A stretch of DNA of 64,000 nucleotides. Source: Byssothecium circinans. Lineage: Eukaryota; Ascomycota; Dothideomycetes; Pleosporales; Massarinaceae. Location of the stretch: positions 129,042-193,041 of the forward strand of contig ML977012.1 of the NCBI GenBank assembly GCA_010015675.1. The letters are read 5' to 3'. A model generated the notes under the pieces. The model searched no databases. It saw nothing but the letters and a program-made list of their open reading frames with translations, and was not told where the DNA came from. A program made the position numbers and the translations under genes. Each line of letters begins with the position of its first letter. Position 1 is the stretch's first letter. Of the stretch, positions 31,182 through 41,737 are shown piece by piece.

Positions 31182-32803
31182 CTAGGGGGAAGTGTAGGAA
31201 GTGTTGCTGGGCGGGTTTTTTGGCACGTGACTTTGACTAGAGACACATGATAGGATGAAAGGAGCGCACCAGAGATAATGGGAAGGATTTTCTCGGAGAT
31301 GTTGACGCGGTGGGGAAGAAATGTGTTGTAGAAGTGCGCGGGTCGGTGAGGGTGCGCGTGGGGACTGTGTCTGTATTTTCGGGGGTTGCAGACATCTTGA
31401 GTTTGGTTGTTGAGTACCAAGTCCGCTCTGGAGATTAGTAGGGGAAGTTGAAGGGTCTGCGGTTTTTGTTCTGTGTTTTGGAGGCAAACATATTTGGTTG
31501 TTCATCCCCACTTGCTCTTTCACCTCCGCAGCTTCTCCACCCGACTCTTTGAATAGTGGCTCTCTCTTCATTCCCAAACTTGTAACGACACCGAATGCAC
31601 TTGCAACCAACACGATTACAAAGCTCCACCTCAGCGCGTCAACGATGCCTCTTTCAACCGCGAGCTTCATCTCGGCATTAAGCCCCTCTTTCAAAATCCG
31701 ACTATCTACCCCTCCAAGTGCCGCTCTGATTTCTCCCGCATGTGCATTCGACCCAACAAGCGCGCCCTTGACGTTATGATACCCCACATTCTGAAAGATA
31801 AGCGAGGCGAGCGTCAAAGCAATGACAGTAGAGCCCAACTGCGCACAGTTCATGAAGCTGATCGCCTCAGCGACATAGTCTGCCGCTTTGATGGAGACGA
31901 TGGTGTACCCCATTTGCTAGGCCAAGCCTGCGCCCGGAGCGATGAGGATACTATAGCCGTAAATGGCACCGAGTGATGTTGAAGCTTTCAATGTGCCGAA
32001 GAAGAGTGCGCCGCCGATGGTAGTCAGAAGAGAAGAGGTAAGAAGCCACGCCGAGTAGTAACTGAGCTTCGGATTCGCGAGAAAAAATCCGTTGGAGAAC
32101 ACTGCGAGGATGTTCACAATGACGAAGGGTAGGAGTCGAAGCGCGGATCGCACTGCTGTTTCCGAGCGAGCGAATTGGAAGAAGAGGGGTATGTAGTACA
32201 GTGGCACTGCAAGTGCGGTCTGCGCGCATGATTGGAGCAGTATAAAGGTCTTGCTGCGTAGGCACTGGACTGGGAAGACGCGAGCTTCCTTGGTCATCAA
32301 GATGCTGAAGCGTTGTTGTAGGATGAAGGCCAAAAGAGCGATTCCGAAAGCTGTGATTGTGGTGAGCCCCAAAGAGGGGGTTACGGCGCGTTCCGTGTGC
32401 AAGGTTTCGTTTCGAACGCTGCAGGCTTGGCGTGCCCGCTCCAATGGTGACATGGAGCTCGAGGCGAAACCGGACGCTAATCGGATTGACTCTAACTTGT
32501 TGCGAGCAGTCTCGTCATAGCGCATACGCGTGTATAGGTCATTCGGTATCCACCAAAGAAACAAGGTCGAGGAGTCGACCATAAATGCGGTCCAAGGGCT
32601 AAGCCCAACATTTGCGAAACCGAAAATTGGCATTGTTAGGAAAGCGTATCCAAGGATGAGCGTGAAGGCGACGAGAATGCGCGCGGTGCAGGAGTGTTAT
32701 GGGGGTAGTGCTTGATGGCGGTTACAAGGAAGAACTGGAACAGTCTTCGAATGTTGAAGTGTGAACCGTGGTTGCCTGTGGGGTTAGGGTCGCTACCAGA
32801 CAT
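31182..32803 (-). pseudogene. Chimeric pseudogene: unknown membrane N-terminus joined to MFS (DHA2-type) C-terminus
   Basis: From ATG at 32803 the reading is MSGSDPNPTGNHGS and then a hydrophobic region that needs a frame change near 32680. An open frame follows (LILGYAFLTMPIFGF, MVDSSTLFLWWIPNDLY) that does not look like an MFS protein. From about 32380 it becomes the second half of a 14-helix drug-transporter-like MFS (ILQQRFSILMTKEARVFPVQ, LYYIPLFFQFARSE). A TAG at 31917-31919 interrupts it (GAGLA-stop-QMGYTIV), and it then continues through the last helices to about 31490. The first six or so MFS helices are absent. It is probably a deletion or recombination product. Confidence 0.6.
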
Positions 32804-32823
32804 TCGAATGCTACTACCTTTGA
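32745..32823 (-). repeat. Dispersed repeat, copy 1
   Basis: On the minus strand it reads ggtagtagcattcgaatg then tctggtagcgacc, followed by sequence shared with 36395-36472. It covers the start codon region of the chimeric MFS pseudogene. Confidence 0.7.
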
Positions 32824-33313
32824 CACTCGCACGCAACTATAATGTGTTTCTTGATCAAAGTCATACGGAGAAATGCTGCCTCTCCGCAACCATTTCCTCC
32901 ATTATCTATCATTACTACCGCGCTAGTAAAAATGCCGTGCGACTTTGCGAAGCTCTTCAGACCGAGCGTTCACTTCTCCTTTCATCAATATTTGGGCAAG
33001 TCACGCGGCCTACAATCAAACGATATTTGAGAAGAAGAAAATGTACCAAGGAGGAAACCAGAGTGACCAAAAACATGAGCAAGACTCGCTGGGATTGATT
33101 CAAGGGCTTCATCTTTTACTTGCTTTCATATGGATATACCCCCCGAGGTCACTCACCATTACTGCGGCTGGAATTAACGCCAACTTGGCACACAGTTGCT
33201 CATATCATCCACCAAAAATCGCAAGACAGATCAGAAGGCTCTGAACTCCACTTCATGTGCCCGCATGTACGGCAGCGTTCAATCCCAATTAGATAGTCTA
33301 CATAACTCCCCTG
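32804..33313. other. Intergenic region
   Basis: Upstream of the chimeric pseudogene and downstream of the DUF7136 gene. Overlapping short frames show no recognisable features. Confidence 0.35.
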
Positions 33314-34144
33314 CTAATACATTCGGCCTAGAATGAAACTCAAAAACCCAAACGCAGTTGCTAAACATGCAATTTCCCCAACGGCCAGTTGCTGGGCCGC
33401 ATTCCCGCCTTCCCTCGGTTTGGGCGTAATTATCCAGTTTGAACCGGGCGTCGCGGAGACATATATGCTTGATGCAGCGGCCGAATCAATCTTGACTCGA
33501 TAAAGATTTGGCGTGGGAAAGGAGGATGCCATAACTGCACACTTATCACCACCATACCAGTACTTCGCGGGGGGCGTGAAATTTAGTGTGTTGGTAACAT
33601 TGATGGCGACGCCAAAATCTCCGGGGCAGGTTTTGTTGTTGGAAGCAGCAACGAGATCCATCCCTTGCGCGGAGTTCTTAATGGTGAAGTAGGTAGATAA
33701 TACCGTATGGTTATTGATGAGTGGTTTAGGTTGAATATCTCTGCTCGCCTGAGCAACAGAGTCCTCGGTACCACTATCCCAACGCCATTTCCAAGTCATC
33801 CCCCAGCTACCTTCAGTGTTGAACTTTTTGTAGCCGCGGTACACGAAGTAGGGGTCGTTCGTTGAGAAATTCTTCCATCTCAGATCGTAATTGTCGGTTA
33901 CACCGCGGGGTCCCAACAAGTCATTCTGGTCCCGAATCGTGAAACCAATGCTAATTGGGTTGAGAACCCGTGCAAGTTCGGGATTTTGAATGGCAAAGAC
34001 GATGGGCATGACTTCCATGGGCGCATATGTCTCGTTGCGTGGAAAGACTAGGTCGATCTCCACCACACCCGACGTTGGGACCGCAGCAGTGCCGATGGCG
34101 TAGATTACGAGAAGAAAACTCGTCCGGGGGGCGCTTATATGCAT
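33314..34144 (-). CDS. Secreted DUF7136-type fungal protein, likely GPI-anchored
   Basis: An intronless 276-aa frame. A signal peptide is visible (SFLLVIYAIGTAAVP, cleavage near residue 22). The conserved fungal core SGVVEIDLVFPRNETYAP...MPIVFAIQNPELA is characteristic of the DUF7136 family of secreted proteins. Several Asn glycosylation sequons occur (NETY, NFST, NHTV, NVTN) with paired cysteines (about 185 and 218). A C-terminal hydrophobic tail (CLATAFGFLSFILG) after a small-residue region suggests GPI anchoring at the cell surface. Function unknown. Confidence 0.8.
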   Translation of the reverse strand: MHISAPRTSFLLVIYAIGTAAVPTSGVVEIDLVFPRNETYAPMEVMPIVFAIQNPELARVLNPISIGFTIRDQNDLLGPRGVTDNYDLRWKNFSTNDPYFVYRGYKKFNTEGSWGMTWKWRWDSGTEDSVAQASRDIQPKPLINNHTVLSTYFTIKNSAQGMDLVAASNNKTCPGDFGVAINVTNTLNFTPPAKYWYGGDKCAVMASSFPTPNLYRVKIDSAAASSIYVSATPGSNWIITPKPREGGNAAQQLAVGEIACLATAFGFLSFILGRMY

Positions 34145-35180
34145 TTTTATGCCAAGCGGAATGGGAAAGTTTGGTGGATATGGGTTGACGAGAAGAGAGA
34201 GCCAAAGAGGAGGTTATTGTATCGAGAGATGTGAAAATCCGTCAAGGTTGTCACTAATTCGACTATGTCGCCTCGAATGTTTGCAGCATATCATCCCAAT
34301 TTGCCGGCTTAGCATGCTATAGGAACTATCGGGGAAAGCGTGAAGGATGGAGTATGCTTGTATTTCGAGTGCAAAACGAATTGGGGCTGATAGAGGGGCC
34401 CTGCGGTGATTATGGGATTGAGTGAACCATAGAAAGATTGAGAGAGCAGAGAGTCATCTGGCAGACATACAATCCGCACCAGGAGAACTGCAGACGAGCA
34501 GTCATGCAGTTTCAGTGATGTTTAATTATACGGTAAGTAGCTTGGCATTGACTGTGCCGTACATGGAACGTTAGTAATGCAATATAGAACTTGCTTATGA
34601 CCAAGTATGCAATTGCTTGATCAGGCATACTATCTTTAAGTCTGTGTTACACCTTGAATGAATATATTAACTTGAGAGTCAAAGGTTCGGCGAAATCTTC
34701 CGGAAGATTTTCACGGAGTTTGGGTTCCTCGCGGCGCGTTTCCTGTTCATATGTCAATGGCGCTAGACCCAACCAAGCATAGCGCGGCGCATCGTTCGAT
34801 GTTTCTTGAGCGCGAGTCTCTCTTCATCTCTTCTGTACTACTACATTCATCAAAATTCTACTTTGTTTTGCATTCAACCGCTAGAAACCCCGTGTTGCTG
34901 TCCTTCAACTCTGCTGCGTCCTTCGCCGGCTCGCAGCGCGTTCGTGTCAGTATGAAGCAGTCAATGCAGTACAGTCTCAGTACACCATGATGCAGTTATC
35001 CCATTGCCGAATCATTCCAATATATGTGTCGTATCCCAATTCCATAGATCACACAGCCCACGAAGGTGCAGCTTCAACCTGGTCAAGCGTGTTCACCGGA
35101 TGTAGCACACACACAGCTCTGCCGAATCATATAGGGGTCCTTTCCTCGCAAACTTCGAACTACTATCGTTCCGCAACAAT
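34145..35180. other. Intergenic region
   Basis: It contains the promoter side of the DUF7136 gene and the leader of the STAND-like remnant. Some AT-rich sequence occurs around 34500-34680. No coding frame is supported. Confidence 0.4.
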
Positions 35181-35405
35181 ATGTCAGACGCCTTTTCTAT
35201 CACTGGAAAAGCGGTTGGAATCGTCTCGCTAGGTATTCAGACTTGTAAAGGACTCGTCTGGTACATAGATAATGTCAAAGACGCGAGAGAGAAGGCTGAG
35301 TGGTTGCGTCGCGAAATCGGAAGTCCTACCAAACTTCTCGATTCCTTAGACGCCACGAAAACTATGCGGAACTGTATCATCAGATCCACGGCGTTGTTCA
35401 AATAG
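35181..35405 (+). pseudogene. Remnant N-terminal domain of a fungal STAND/ankyrin-type protein
   Basis: A 74-codon frame beginning MSDAFSITGKAVGIVSLGI and continuing with QTCKGLVWYIDNVKDAREKAEWLR. This matches the N-terminal helical domain found at the start of many fungal NACHT/ankyrin proteins (pattern DPLSI-x-VGI-x-SLG). The frame stops after 74 codons and what follows is repetitive DNA. Only the start of the gene is left, unless an intron leads to a distant exon. Confidence 0.5.
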
Positions 35406-35519
35406 GGATACAATGCGTCATTTAGGTTGCTCCTGGATCTGCTCGATCACCAATTTCCGCATCCAAAGGTTAAAGACATGACTAGTTCAGACATCAGCCG
35501 TTACAGCTGCCTACTAGTT

Positions 35520-35615
35520 GTAAGAGGCGGCGTAAGAGATAGCATAAGAGATGGCGTAAAAGGTAAAGTAAAAGATAGCATAAGAGGTGGGGTAAGAGGC
35601 GGCGTGGGAGGTGTA
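35520..35615 (+). repeat. 12-bp minisatellite, eight units
   Basis: Eight consecutive 12-base units with consensus gtaagaggtggc; the first and seventh are identical (gtaagaggcggc). The period is a multiple of three, so it stays open in several frames, which explains the low-complexity frames on both strands here. Confidence 0.85.
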
Positions 35616-36394
35616 GATAGTGTAAGATCGTCCGGAACTGAGACCCTCCTGATAAGGACAAAGCTGCAATCACTAAGAAGGTGATAAAGAAGACTGCGAG
35701 TTCTACTTACACTTAGAGGGCTGATCGCACTTCGCATTGACGAGAGGCCGGGTATCACTTATATGCAAGTGTTATGGAGGGTTTGGGAGGAATTCTACGA
35801 ACCATTCTGACGTATAAAACGTTACGTGATTATTCTGGTCGAGTAGTACCATCCACGGCGATTGGCCTGAGGTTTGTAGGAGCACTGCCGCCCAATCGGA
35901 CCAGTTGCAGTACCCAGCATGTATACTCCTGCTTCTACGTATTGTGGATGATGATCAAGGTCCTGCATCACACTCGGGAAAGAGAAAGGTGAAGGACAAG
36001 AATCCCTGTTATTAATGCGTTGTAACATGTCACCAACAAGTGCACCAAGAAATTGGAATAAGAGGCGGCCTGCCAGAACATATTCATTAGGTGATGTAAT
36101 TAGGAAGCTTCAACCCGGAGTGCAGAGTAATGAGGGATCAATGAGTGAATGATATTAGTAATAACCGCTACAAACTTGGCCCTTATGGCCCTCCATCCAA
36201 CTCGCTTTGGCCGCAACTCCAACTCTCTTACCAAAGACCACCCATAATAACTAACACCTTAATTACTCTCCACTTTAATAAAACATAAAATTGTAAAGCT
36301 AGGCCTGCGATCTTACGTAGGAGTAAGAAGAGGTTAAAAGGGCTTCGTTGGGCGTGGGCAAATATAAGCTAAATTTTTTAGGTGTGCGGCGAAT

Positions 36395-36472
36395 AAGGTA
36401 GTAGCATTCAAATGTCTGGTAGCGACCCCAAACCCCATAGGCAACCACGGTTCACGCCTCAACATTCTAAAC
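36395..36472 (+). repeat. Dispersed repeat, copy 2
   Basis: Reads ggtagtagcattc then aaatgtctggtagcgacc and gcaaccacggttca. It is the inverted counterpart of 32745-32823. The coding sense of copy 1 (MSGSDP) is lost here by small indels. Confidence 0.7.
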
Positions 36473-36620
36473 GTATCAAGTGTGCCAGGAATGTGTGATC
36501 TTGTGCCGTTGGCAACGCGTGGCGAATATTACGGCGGCGTTCTTGGACATCGTGAAGCCTGATCTTTGTCAGTGCACTGCAAGCTTCTTATATGGACTAG
36601 AGGTAGGGGTGGTAGAAATG

Positions 36621-37022
36621 CTATGCCGAGGAACGGGACACTTGGAAAGGCACGAACCTGGCCTTAAGCTTATTCCAGAGTCGATTGACCTTAGAGCTCC
36701 ACAAAAGCCAGTTCACGCGAAGCACCACAGTCTTCTCAAACCAGTTGCAGCCCGCACGATACTCTTCTACATCGTCGCAGACTTCGTCTTCATCAAACCC
36801 TCCCCATTCACCGCTCCTATCAACTTGGACAAGGTTCCAGATTTTAGCGGGGAACAAGTCTTCCCAGAACAGCTTTTCAAGATCGTTGAGGTCCAGGTGC
36901 ATTTCAAGGTCGCAAAGTTTGTTTGCGATGCGATCATAATCCCCTTCATCAATCTGCGTGTCCAAAAAGAGATCCGACATTAGGAAGCCGGCCTGCCGTT
37001 CTGATGGTGTGAGTTTACCCAT
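36621..37022 (-). CDS. Small protein resembling the DUF7079 family
   Basis: A 133-aa intronless frame. Residues 5-45 (ERQAGFLMSDLFLDTQID, ANKLCDLEMHLDLNDLEKLFWEDLFP) and the following W...GEWGGFDEDEV match the layout I associate with DUF7079. In that layout, SDLFLDTE is followed by a Leu-rich helix, then PNLLSVAGEWAGFDE. To my knowledge the family is mainly bacterial, and its function is unknown. The C-terminus diverges after residue 115 and could be altered by a missed intron. No partner is evident next to it. The frame lies in a repeat-rich, decayed neighbourhood but is itself intact. Confidence 0.55.
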   Translation of the reverse strand: MGKLTPSERQAGFLMSDLFLDTQIDEGDYDRIANKLCDLEMHLDLNDLEKLFWEDLFPAKIWNLVQVDRSGEWGGFDEDEVCDDVEEYRAGCNWFEKTVVLRVNWLLWSSKVNRLWNKLKARFVPFQVSRSSA

Positions 37023-38267
37023 GGTGGTGTCGTTGGGTGGTGGAAGGGAGTTGGTAGTGGGATTGTCGAACGATAGAAGCGCAACTGACAGAAGAAATAC
37101 TACGATGCAAGCTTTAACTAATGGAAGCCAGCAATTTGATCCATGGAAGGAAGGAAACAGTACTGTGCCTTGCCTTTCCAGCGCTAAAGGTAATGACGTT
37201 CGAACGTCTGGTAGCGACGTTTTAGCGGACTAAACCATCTTTCCGGTTGGATGAAATAGCGTAGACTACACCACTGAGTGCGTCATCAGAGCCGCCTGCA
37301 CGATCGACGTTATAAATAGCCCCCCAATCTCTGGCCCTCTCCAGGCCGATGACCCGCATGCTAGGCGAAAGCGACTTCAACGACTCCATCGCCAGACATC
37401 ACGACATCATTCTCAGCATCTGGACTCGACCTCACCTTCTCGCCTAGGCCCTGCATCTGAGCTTCAACTATCTGATCTCCCAGACTCTCGCGGGGCTGTA
37501 ACACACGGCAATAGCACCAGTGTTAAAGACCCTGTTAGTATTCTAGCAGAGCTATACAAAGTATTTATGTCGAAAAAACCACCTTCTAGTTTACATCTTG
37601 GTGCCGACTTCCTCTGCTCCACGAGAGCCAGAGTCCGTTTATCTCCAAGGCCAGGGGTACATTCGACCACGATCGCTACCAAAGATCGCTGTTTCGCCAC
37701 CGCCCCCAGAACCAGAATTGCTACTGCCTGACAAGCACAGCTGCTTGACCAGTCATAAGAGAAGGCAAGGATTGATATGGAGCGTGATAGTTGTCGGTTC
37801 ACTCGTGGTTTCTGGAGCATTGGGAGAAGGTCTTTGGTCACAGTGGAAGTAGCTAAGAAGCGAGCGTGGAATGAAGGATACAGATACGCCGTTATTATGT
37901 ATGCGAAGAACTATGCTTATTCTGTCGTTCAAGAATGGCGATGGGCAATTCAACTGGTTTGCCGTACGACGAAGGTTATCAGTACGTGCTATTGCTGCAC
38001 CACTCAGAGATAGACTGGGCACTGACGGTTCAGAACATATCTGCGTGATTTCGGCATCGGGCCCTAACAGCCGCTGAAATAATTCTAGTGGCGCTTCTGC
38101 CAAAATGCCTATCGTACGGAGTATACGGGAAGGTGTGCGCTTCAAAGAAGAGTGAACGTTCACGACTCTCAACTGACCTAAATATTTAGGGTATGACAGG
38201 CGAAAAAGTGGATGATGCCATTAATATTGTTTATTCTATTCTAAAGTGTTGAATGGAGACCCCGAGG
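37023..38267. other. Intergenic region
   Basis: It carries copy 3 of the dispersed repeat at 37184-37218. Short frames at 37464-38172 on both strands overlap one another and show no recognisable features. Confidence 0.4.
37184..37218 (+). repeat. Dispersed repeat, copy 3 (short)
   Basis: aaaggtaatgacgttcga followed by acgtctggtagcgac. It resembles the corresponding part of copies 1 and 2, with a shared gtctggtagcgac core, but ends after it. Confidence 0.55.
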
Positions 38268-39452
38268 TCAGATCGTTGGTGTCGAAGCATCAATCTTTGC
38301 TCCAAATGCACCCTCAGCCTGTGCATAGCTTGCTTTGACAGCCGCACTTCCGTAGACTCTCATCTCCTTTTCGTACGCCGCTGTGACACCCTCCTTGAAG
38401 CCACCCGCTTCAGCTAACAATCTCCCTAAAAGCGCCGAATCCCTGACTGCTGTGTTCGCGCCGTTACCACCCGCGGGTGTCATCGAATGGACTGCATCGC
38501 CGATGAGCGTAACACGGGGCTCATTGGGCCACTCCGGTATGCCCTCAGGTGAAGAACACGTAATCTTCCAGAAGGCGGCATCGGCTTCGTCCATGTTGTC
38601 GAACAAAGGCTTGACGCGCGGATGCCATGTAGCAGTCAACGACTTGGCAATGTCGGCCGCAGGCTTCCCGAAGATGGTGTAGTCGTCGTTTGGAGCTTTC
38701 ACTACTCCAGGGGATCCAAGCAAAGTCCAGCCAAACTTGACATTTGGGTCGTTCATTTCTTCTGAGCGGACGTTTGTGATAAGGGACACTCTGCCGCCTC
38801 CAGCATGCGACTTCTCATCGACAAGTCGAAAAACTCCCTCTCCTAGGCCTTTGAAAGCCGTCGTTGGCGCTTGGCCGTGGATGCCGCGACCTCCAAGATC
38901 GTAGGTCTTGATGCGTCCGCCAGAGAGCTGTTGTGATACTTTCGAGTAGATACCGTCGCCGCCAATGAGCATAGAGCCTTCGACTGATTTGGTACCGTCG
39001 GCGAAGATGGCGTGAACGCCATCACTGGTCAACTCATAGCCTTTGACAGAGTGATTCCAGCGCATTGAGTCCTCGCAGCCCTCCATGAATAGCGCTCGCA
39101 TATCTCCCCTCGCAATTCCCACCACCTTGCCTTCTCGGCCCGTCAGCTGCTCTTTTGAAATGCTCTCATGTGTGTCACTTAATGTCTCGCCCGTTAATGG
39201 GTCGATGGCCGCGAAGCCTGCGCCGCCAGTCTTGCCGCATCGGTCGTAGAACTTCTTGAAGCCTTCCGGGCCAAGCACTGATTCAATGGCATCGAGACCT
39301 TCACGCGAGAGGCGTAGTCGGTAGCCCTGTGCCCGAAAAACGATGGAAGCATCGCGCTCGAATACGAGGAAGGGAATGCGAGAGTGCAGGAGTGAGCGCG
39401 CGAGGAGCAGTGAGGAAAGGCCGGCGCCTGCGATAAGGATCGGCTTTGTCAT
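38268..39452 (-). CDS. FAD-dependent monooxygenase (PHBH-type hydroxylase fold)
   Basis: An intact intronless 394-aa frame. The N-terminal ADP-binding motif GAGLSSLLLAR lies at residues 9-19 and is followed by FERD, the ribose-binding acidic end. The second FAD motif LIGDAVHSMTPAGGNG lies near residues 316-331, with the Asp at 319. There is no signal peptide or clear membrane anchor. Related fungal enzymes hydroxylate aromatic or polyketide substrates using NAD(P)H and oxygen, often in catabolism or secondary metabolism. No other biosynthetic genes lie next to it, so the substrate cannot be inferred. Confidence 0.88.
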   Translation of the reverse strand: MTKPILIAGAGLSSLLLARSLLHSRIPFLVFERDASIVFRAQGYRLRLSREGLDAIESVLGPEGFKKFYDRCGKTGGAGFAAIDPLTGETLSDTHESISKEQLTGREGKVVGIARGDMRALFMEGCEDSMRWNHSVKGYELTSDGVHAIFADGTKSVEGSMLIGGDGIYSKVSQQLSGGRIKTYDLGGRGIHGQAPTTAFKGLGEGVFRLVDEKSHAGGGRVSLITNVRSEEMNDPNVKFGWTLLGSPGVVKAPNDDYTIFGKPAADIAKSLTATWHPRVKPLFDNMDEADAAFWKITCSSPEGIPEWPNEPRVTLIGDAVHSMTPAGGNGANTAVRDSALLGRLLAEAGGFKEGVTAAYEKEMRVYGSAAVKASYAQAEGAFGAKIDASTPTI

Positions 39453-41737
39453 TGTTACGGTGGGAGAATGTGGTAGCGAAAGTGCGTGTAGGACGCCAGA
39501 GGATTGATGAGTGCGTTAAATGTAGCCATTTTGTATTGAGGCACCTTCAGGTGTCAGCCTGACGCCGTGAGGAAGGTGGGATGAAGGCGTCTTCGATGTT
39601 TGTCAGCTCGGAAGCTGGTGCAACGAACGCCGAGCTTACAAAATATCGTCTAGCATGACTGATCACTTTCATACCCATTTCGCGATGCGCTTCTTTTTCG
39701 TCGTACTCTCCACTCACATACAAAGTAAGTCTGATGTGATCAGGAATCACGTGAGGTCGCGACAGATCTTCAGCGTGTCGGAACGCGTCACGAGTCAGTG
39801 TTGAAAGATTGGCTAGATTCGAACTTCAGTCCCCTCTTGGACGCAAGACCTGCACACTGCAACAATCAAGGCATTCGGGAGGGATAGGCGAGCTGCAAGT
39901 GACTAGCGACCTTCCAGCCACGGATTGTTTTTGAATTGATCGCGTTGCTCCGCGTATGATCGAATTCGAGGGTATCGTCCGCACACAGTACGAGAAGATC
40001 TCAACAATTAGTATAAGAAGAAACAAACTCATCTGCAAACGACTGCCACAGGACTAGGCAAAAGATGGAGTCCCGCCGGATCAATAAGATTCAGATGAGG
40101 AGCAAGCCATATTTTTCTACGATCAGGGACTCGCCCAGCACAAAGAACGAAGCACATGAAAAGATTATGAGGACCTTTCACACTCTGGAAAGTGGTCAAT
40201 TCGTCCGTGCTTTGCCGCTCATAAAAATCCACGTGGAGCATTTTTGATGCTTAGGCGAGGAAAATATGGATGTTGAACTATATGGTGGCTGGCATGGGAT
40301 GTATAGCACACTGGGAGCATCCTGATGGCTACGTCCCAACCATGACAACCAGAGCTACAATCGACAGAGACCTTTGTTTTCATGCGCTGATGAGAACAGC
40401 ACGGGAAAACATTTATGTGTCAAATTTCGTTGCCCATGAACACAGGCTTCATTTCGAGAACGCGAATGGTTTGAAACTTGTTGCACAACACCCTATCAAA
40501 GTAAGAAAATGATATTCAAGGGACGAAAGAAAAGCCAAGAGCCGGTTAGGGCTACAAGGCATCAGACGATGATCCTTCTGGATCACGATTGCGATTGCGG
40601 TACCAAGTAGCTTGTTATATCCATCCATCCAACAATGCCAATTAGAAGCTATTGCCATGACTATTCGAAAAGCAGCAAGCCTCAGCAGTAAAGACATCCA
40701 ACACCAAATCACGACCCCGCACGCAATCAATCGTAGTTGAGCTCACCACGACCCAACGTTCATGCGTAAGTCAGCTCGTGATTACCTATTGCGGATGCTT
40801 ACGTTACACGACATTCATTTTCAGAGCGCGCGCTGTTCTTTTTGGCTTCTAGGAAAAAGTGGCGACCTGAACCAAACTGTTTAAACCAATGTTTGCTAGT
40901 TTCTCTCGAATCTAAAGATGGACTTGACTGACAAAGACTCTGAATGTAGCACTGAACGTCCTTTTTGAGGATAACCATCGATTTGGCTAGTTCAAATACG
41001 TCAACATCCTTGGAACTGTGGAGTGGAGAGCTGAACACTCTTTTCAAGAGTGACAACTACTAAGAATTACTAGTGTCTAAAGTTGGATTTCACTTACAAA
41101 GACATAAGGGACGCATGCCATCCGCATTGATACTCTAAACTCCGTCCGCGAAGCCATACAGAGATGCAGCCTCGAGTTGAGCGGCGGCCTAACCACGCAC
41201 TCCCAATTACCCACACGAACACGCGATCGCAACAACTATCCTGCCCTAAAGGCAAGGCCTTTGGGCAGTGCTGGACGACTCACAGCTTCAGACAGACTCT
41301 GTTGTACAACAATCTAACCGTATTCCAGCTCTCCCATTTGCAGACGATGGTCAGCCCTGCAGGCGCGAATTGTAGATTGGGAAGGAGAGGAGTACGGCAA
41401 CTGAAGTGGCTTGCGTCTTTCGAAGAGATAGACAGTATTGCATCTTTGGCGAGCAGAATTGCGATGCTACGAGAGATGCGTATGGTCGGAAACTTGCTGA
41501 AGGTGTTGACCGGGGAAGGAGAGATAGAGTGGCTTGCGTCGACGGGCAGGATGCTCTAGAGGCCCTCCAAACCTCGCCATGAGCACAACTTTCCAAGCGG
41601 ACTGGCAAATATAAAGATCCACCAGAGTCGTCCCCAAAACATCACCAACCCATAGCTCCACTCTCCAAAGCACAATCAAAACAACCTTCAGCAACACCTC
41701 ACAGCTCTTTCTCCAACCTCCCCGCCCAACTACCAAA
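39453..41737. other. Gene-poor region
   Basis: No gene can be supported. A minus-strand stretch from about 39830 to 39547 is open for roughly 95 codons (TRDAFRHAEDLSRPH, LTLYVSGEYDEKEAH) and reads like real coding sequence, perhaps a terminal exon or fragment, without a recognisable family or start. A plus-strand frame at 41164-41559 has no features and is not called. Confidence 0.35.

Larger units (their letters stand above)
35406..36620. other. Degenerate, repeat-bearing region
   Basis: It contains the 12-bp minisatellite and copy 2 of the dispersed repeat, with AT-rich stretches at 36090-36400. No intact gene is visible. Confidence 0.4.

Noticed and set aside
35427..35758. Low-complexity frames on both strands
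   Set aside because: Explained by the 12-bp minisatellite, whose period keeps frames open.
36480..36983. 167-codon plus-strand frame
   Set aside because: It is the opposite-strand shadow of the DUF7079-like gene and has no features of its own.
41164..41559. 131-codon plus-strand frame
   Set aside because: No family, no signal and an unlikely composition; it lies in the upstream region of the lectin-like gene.
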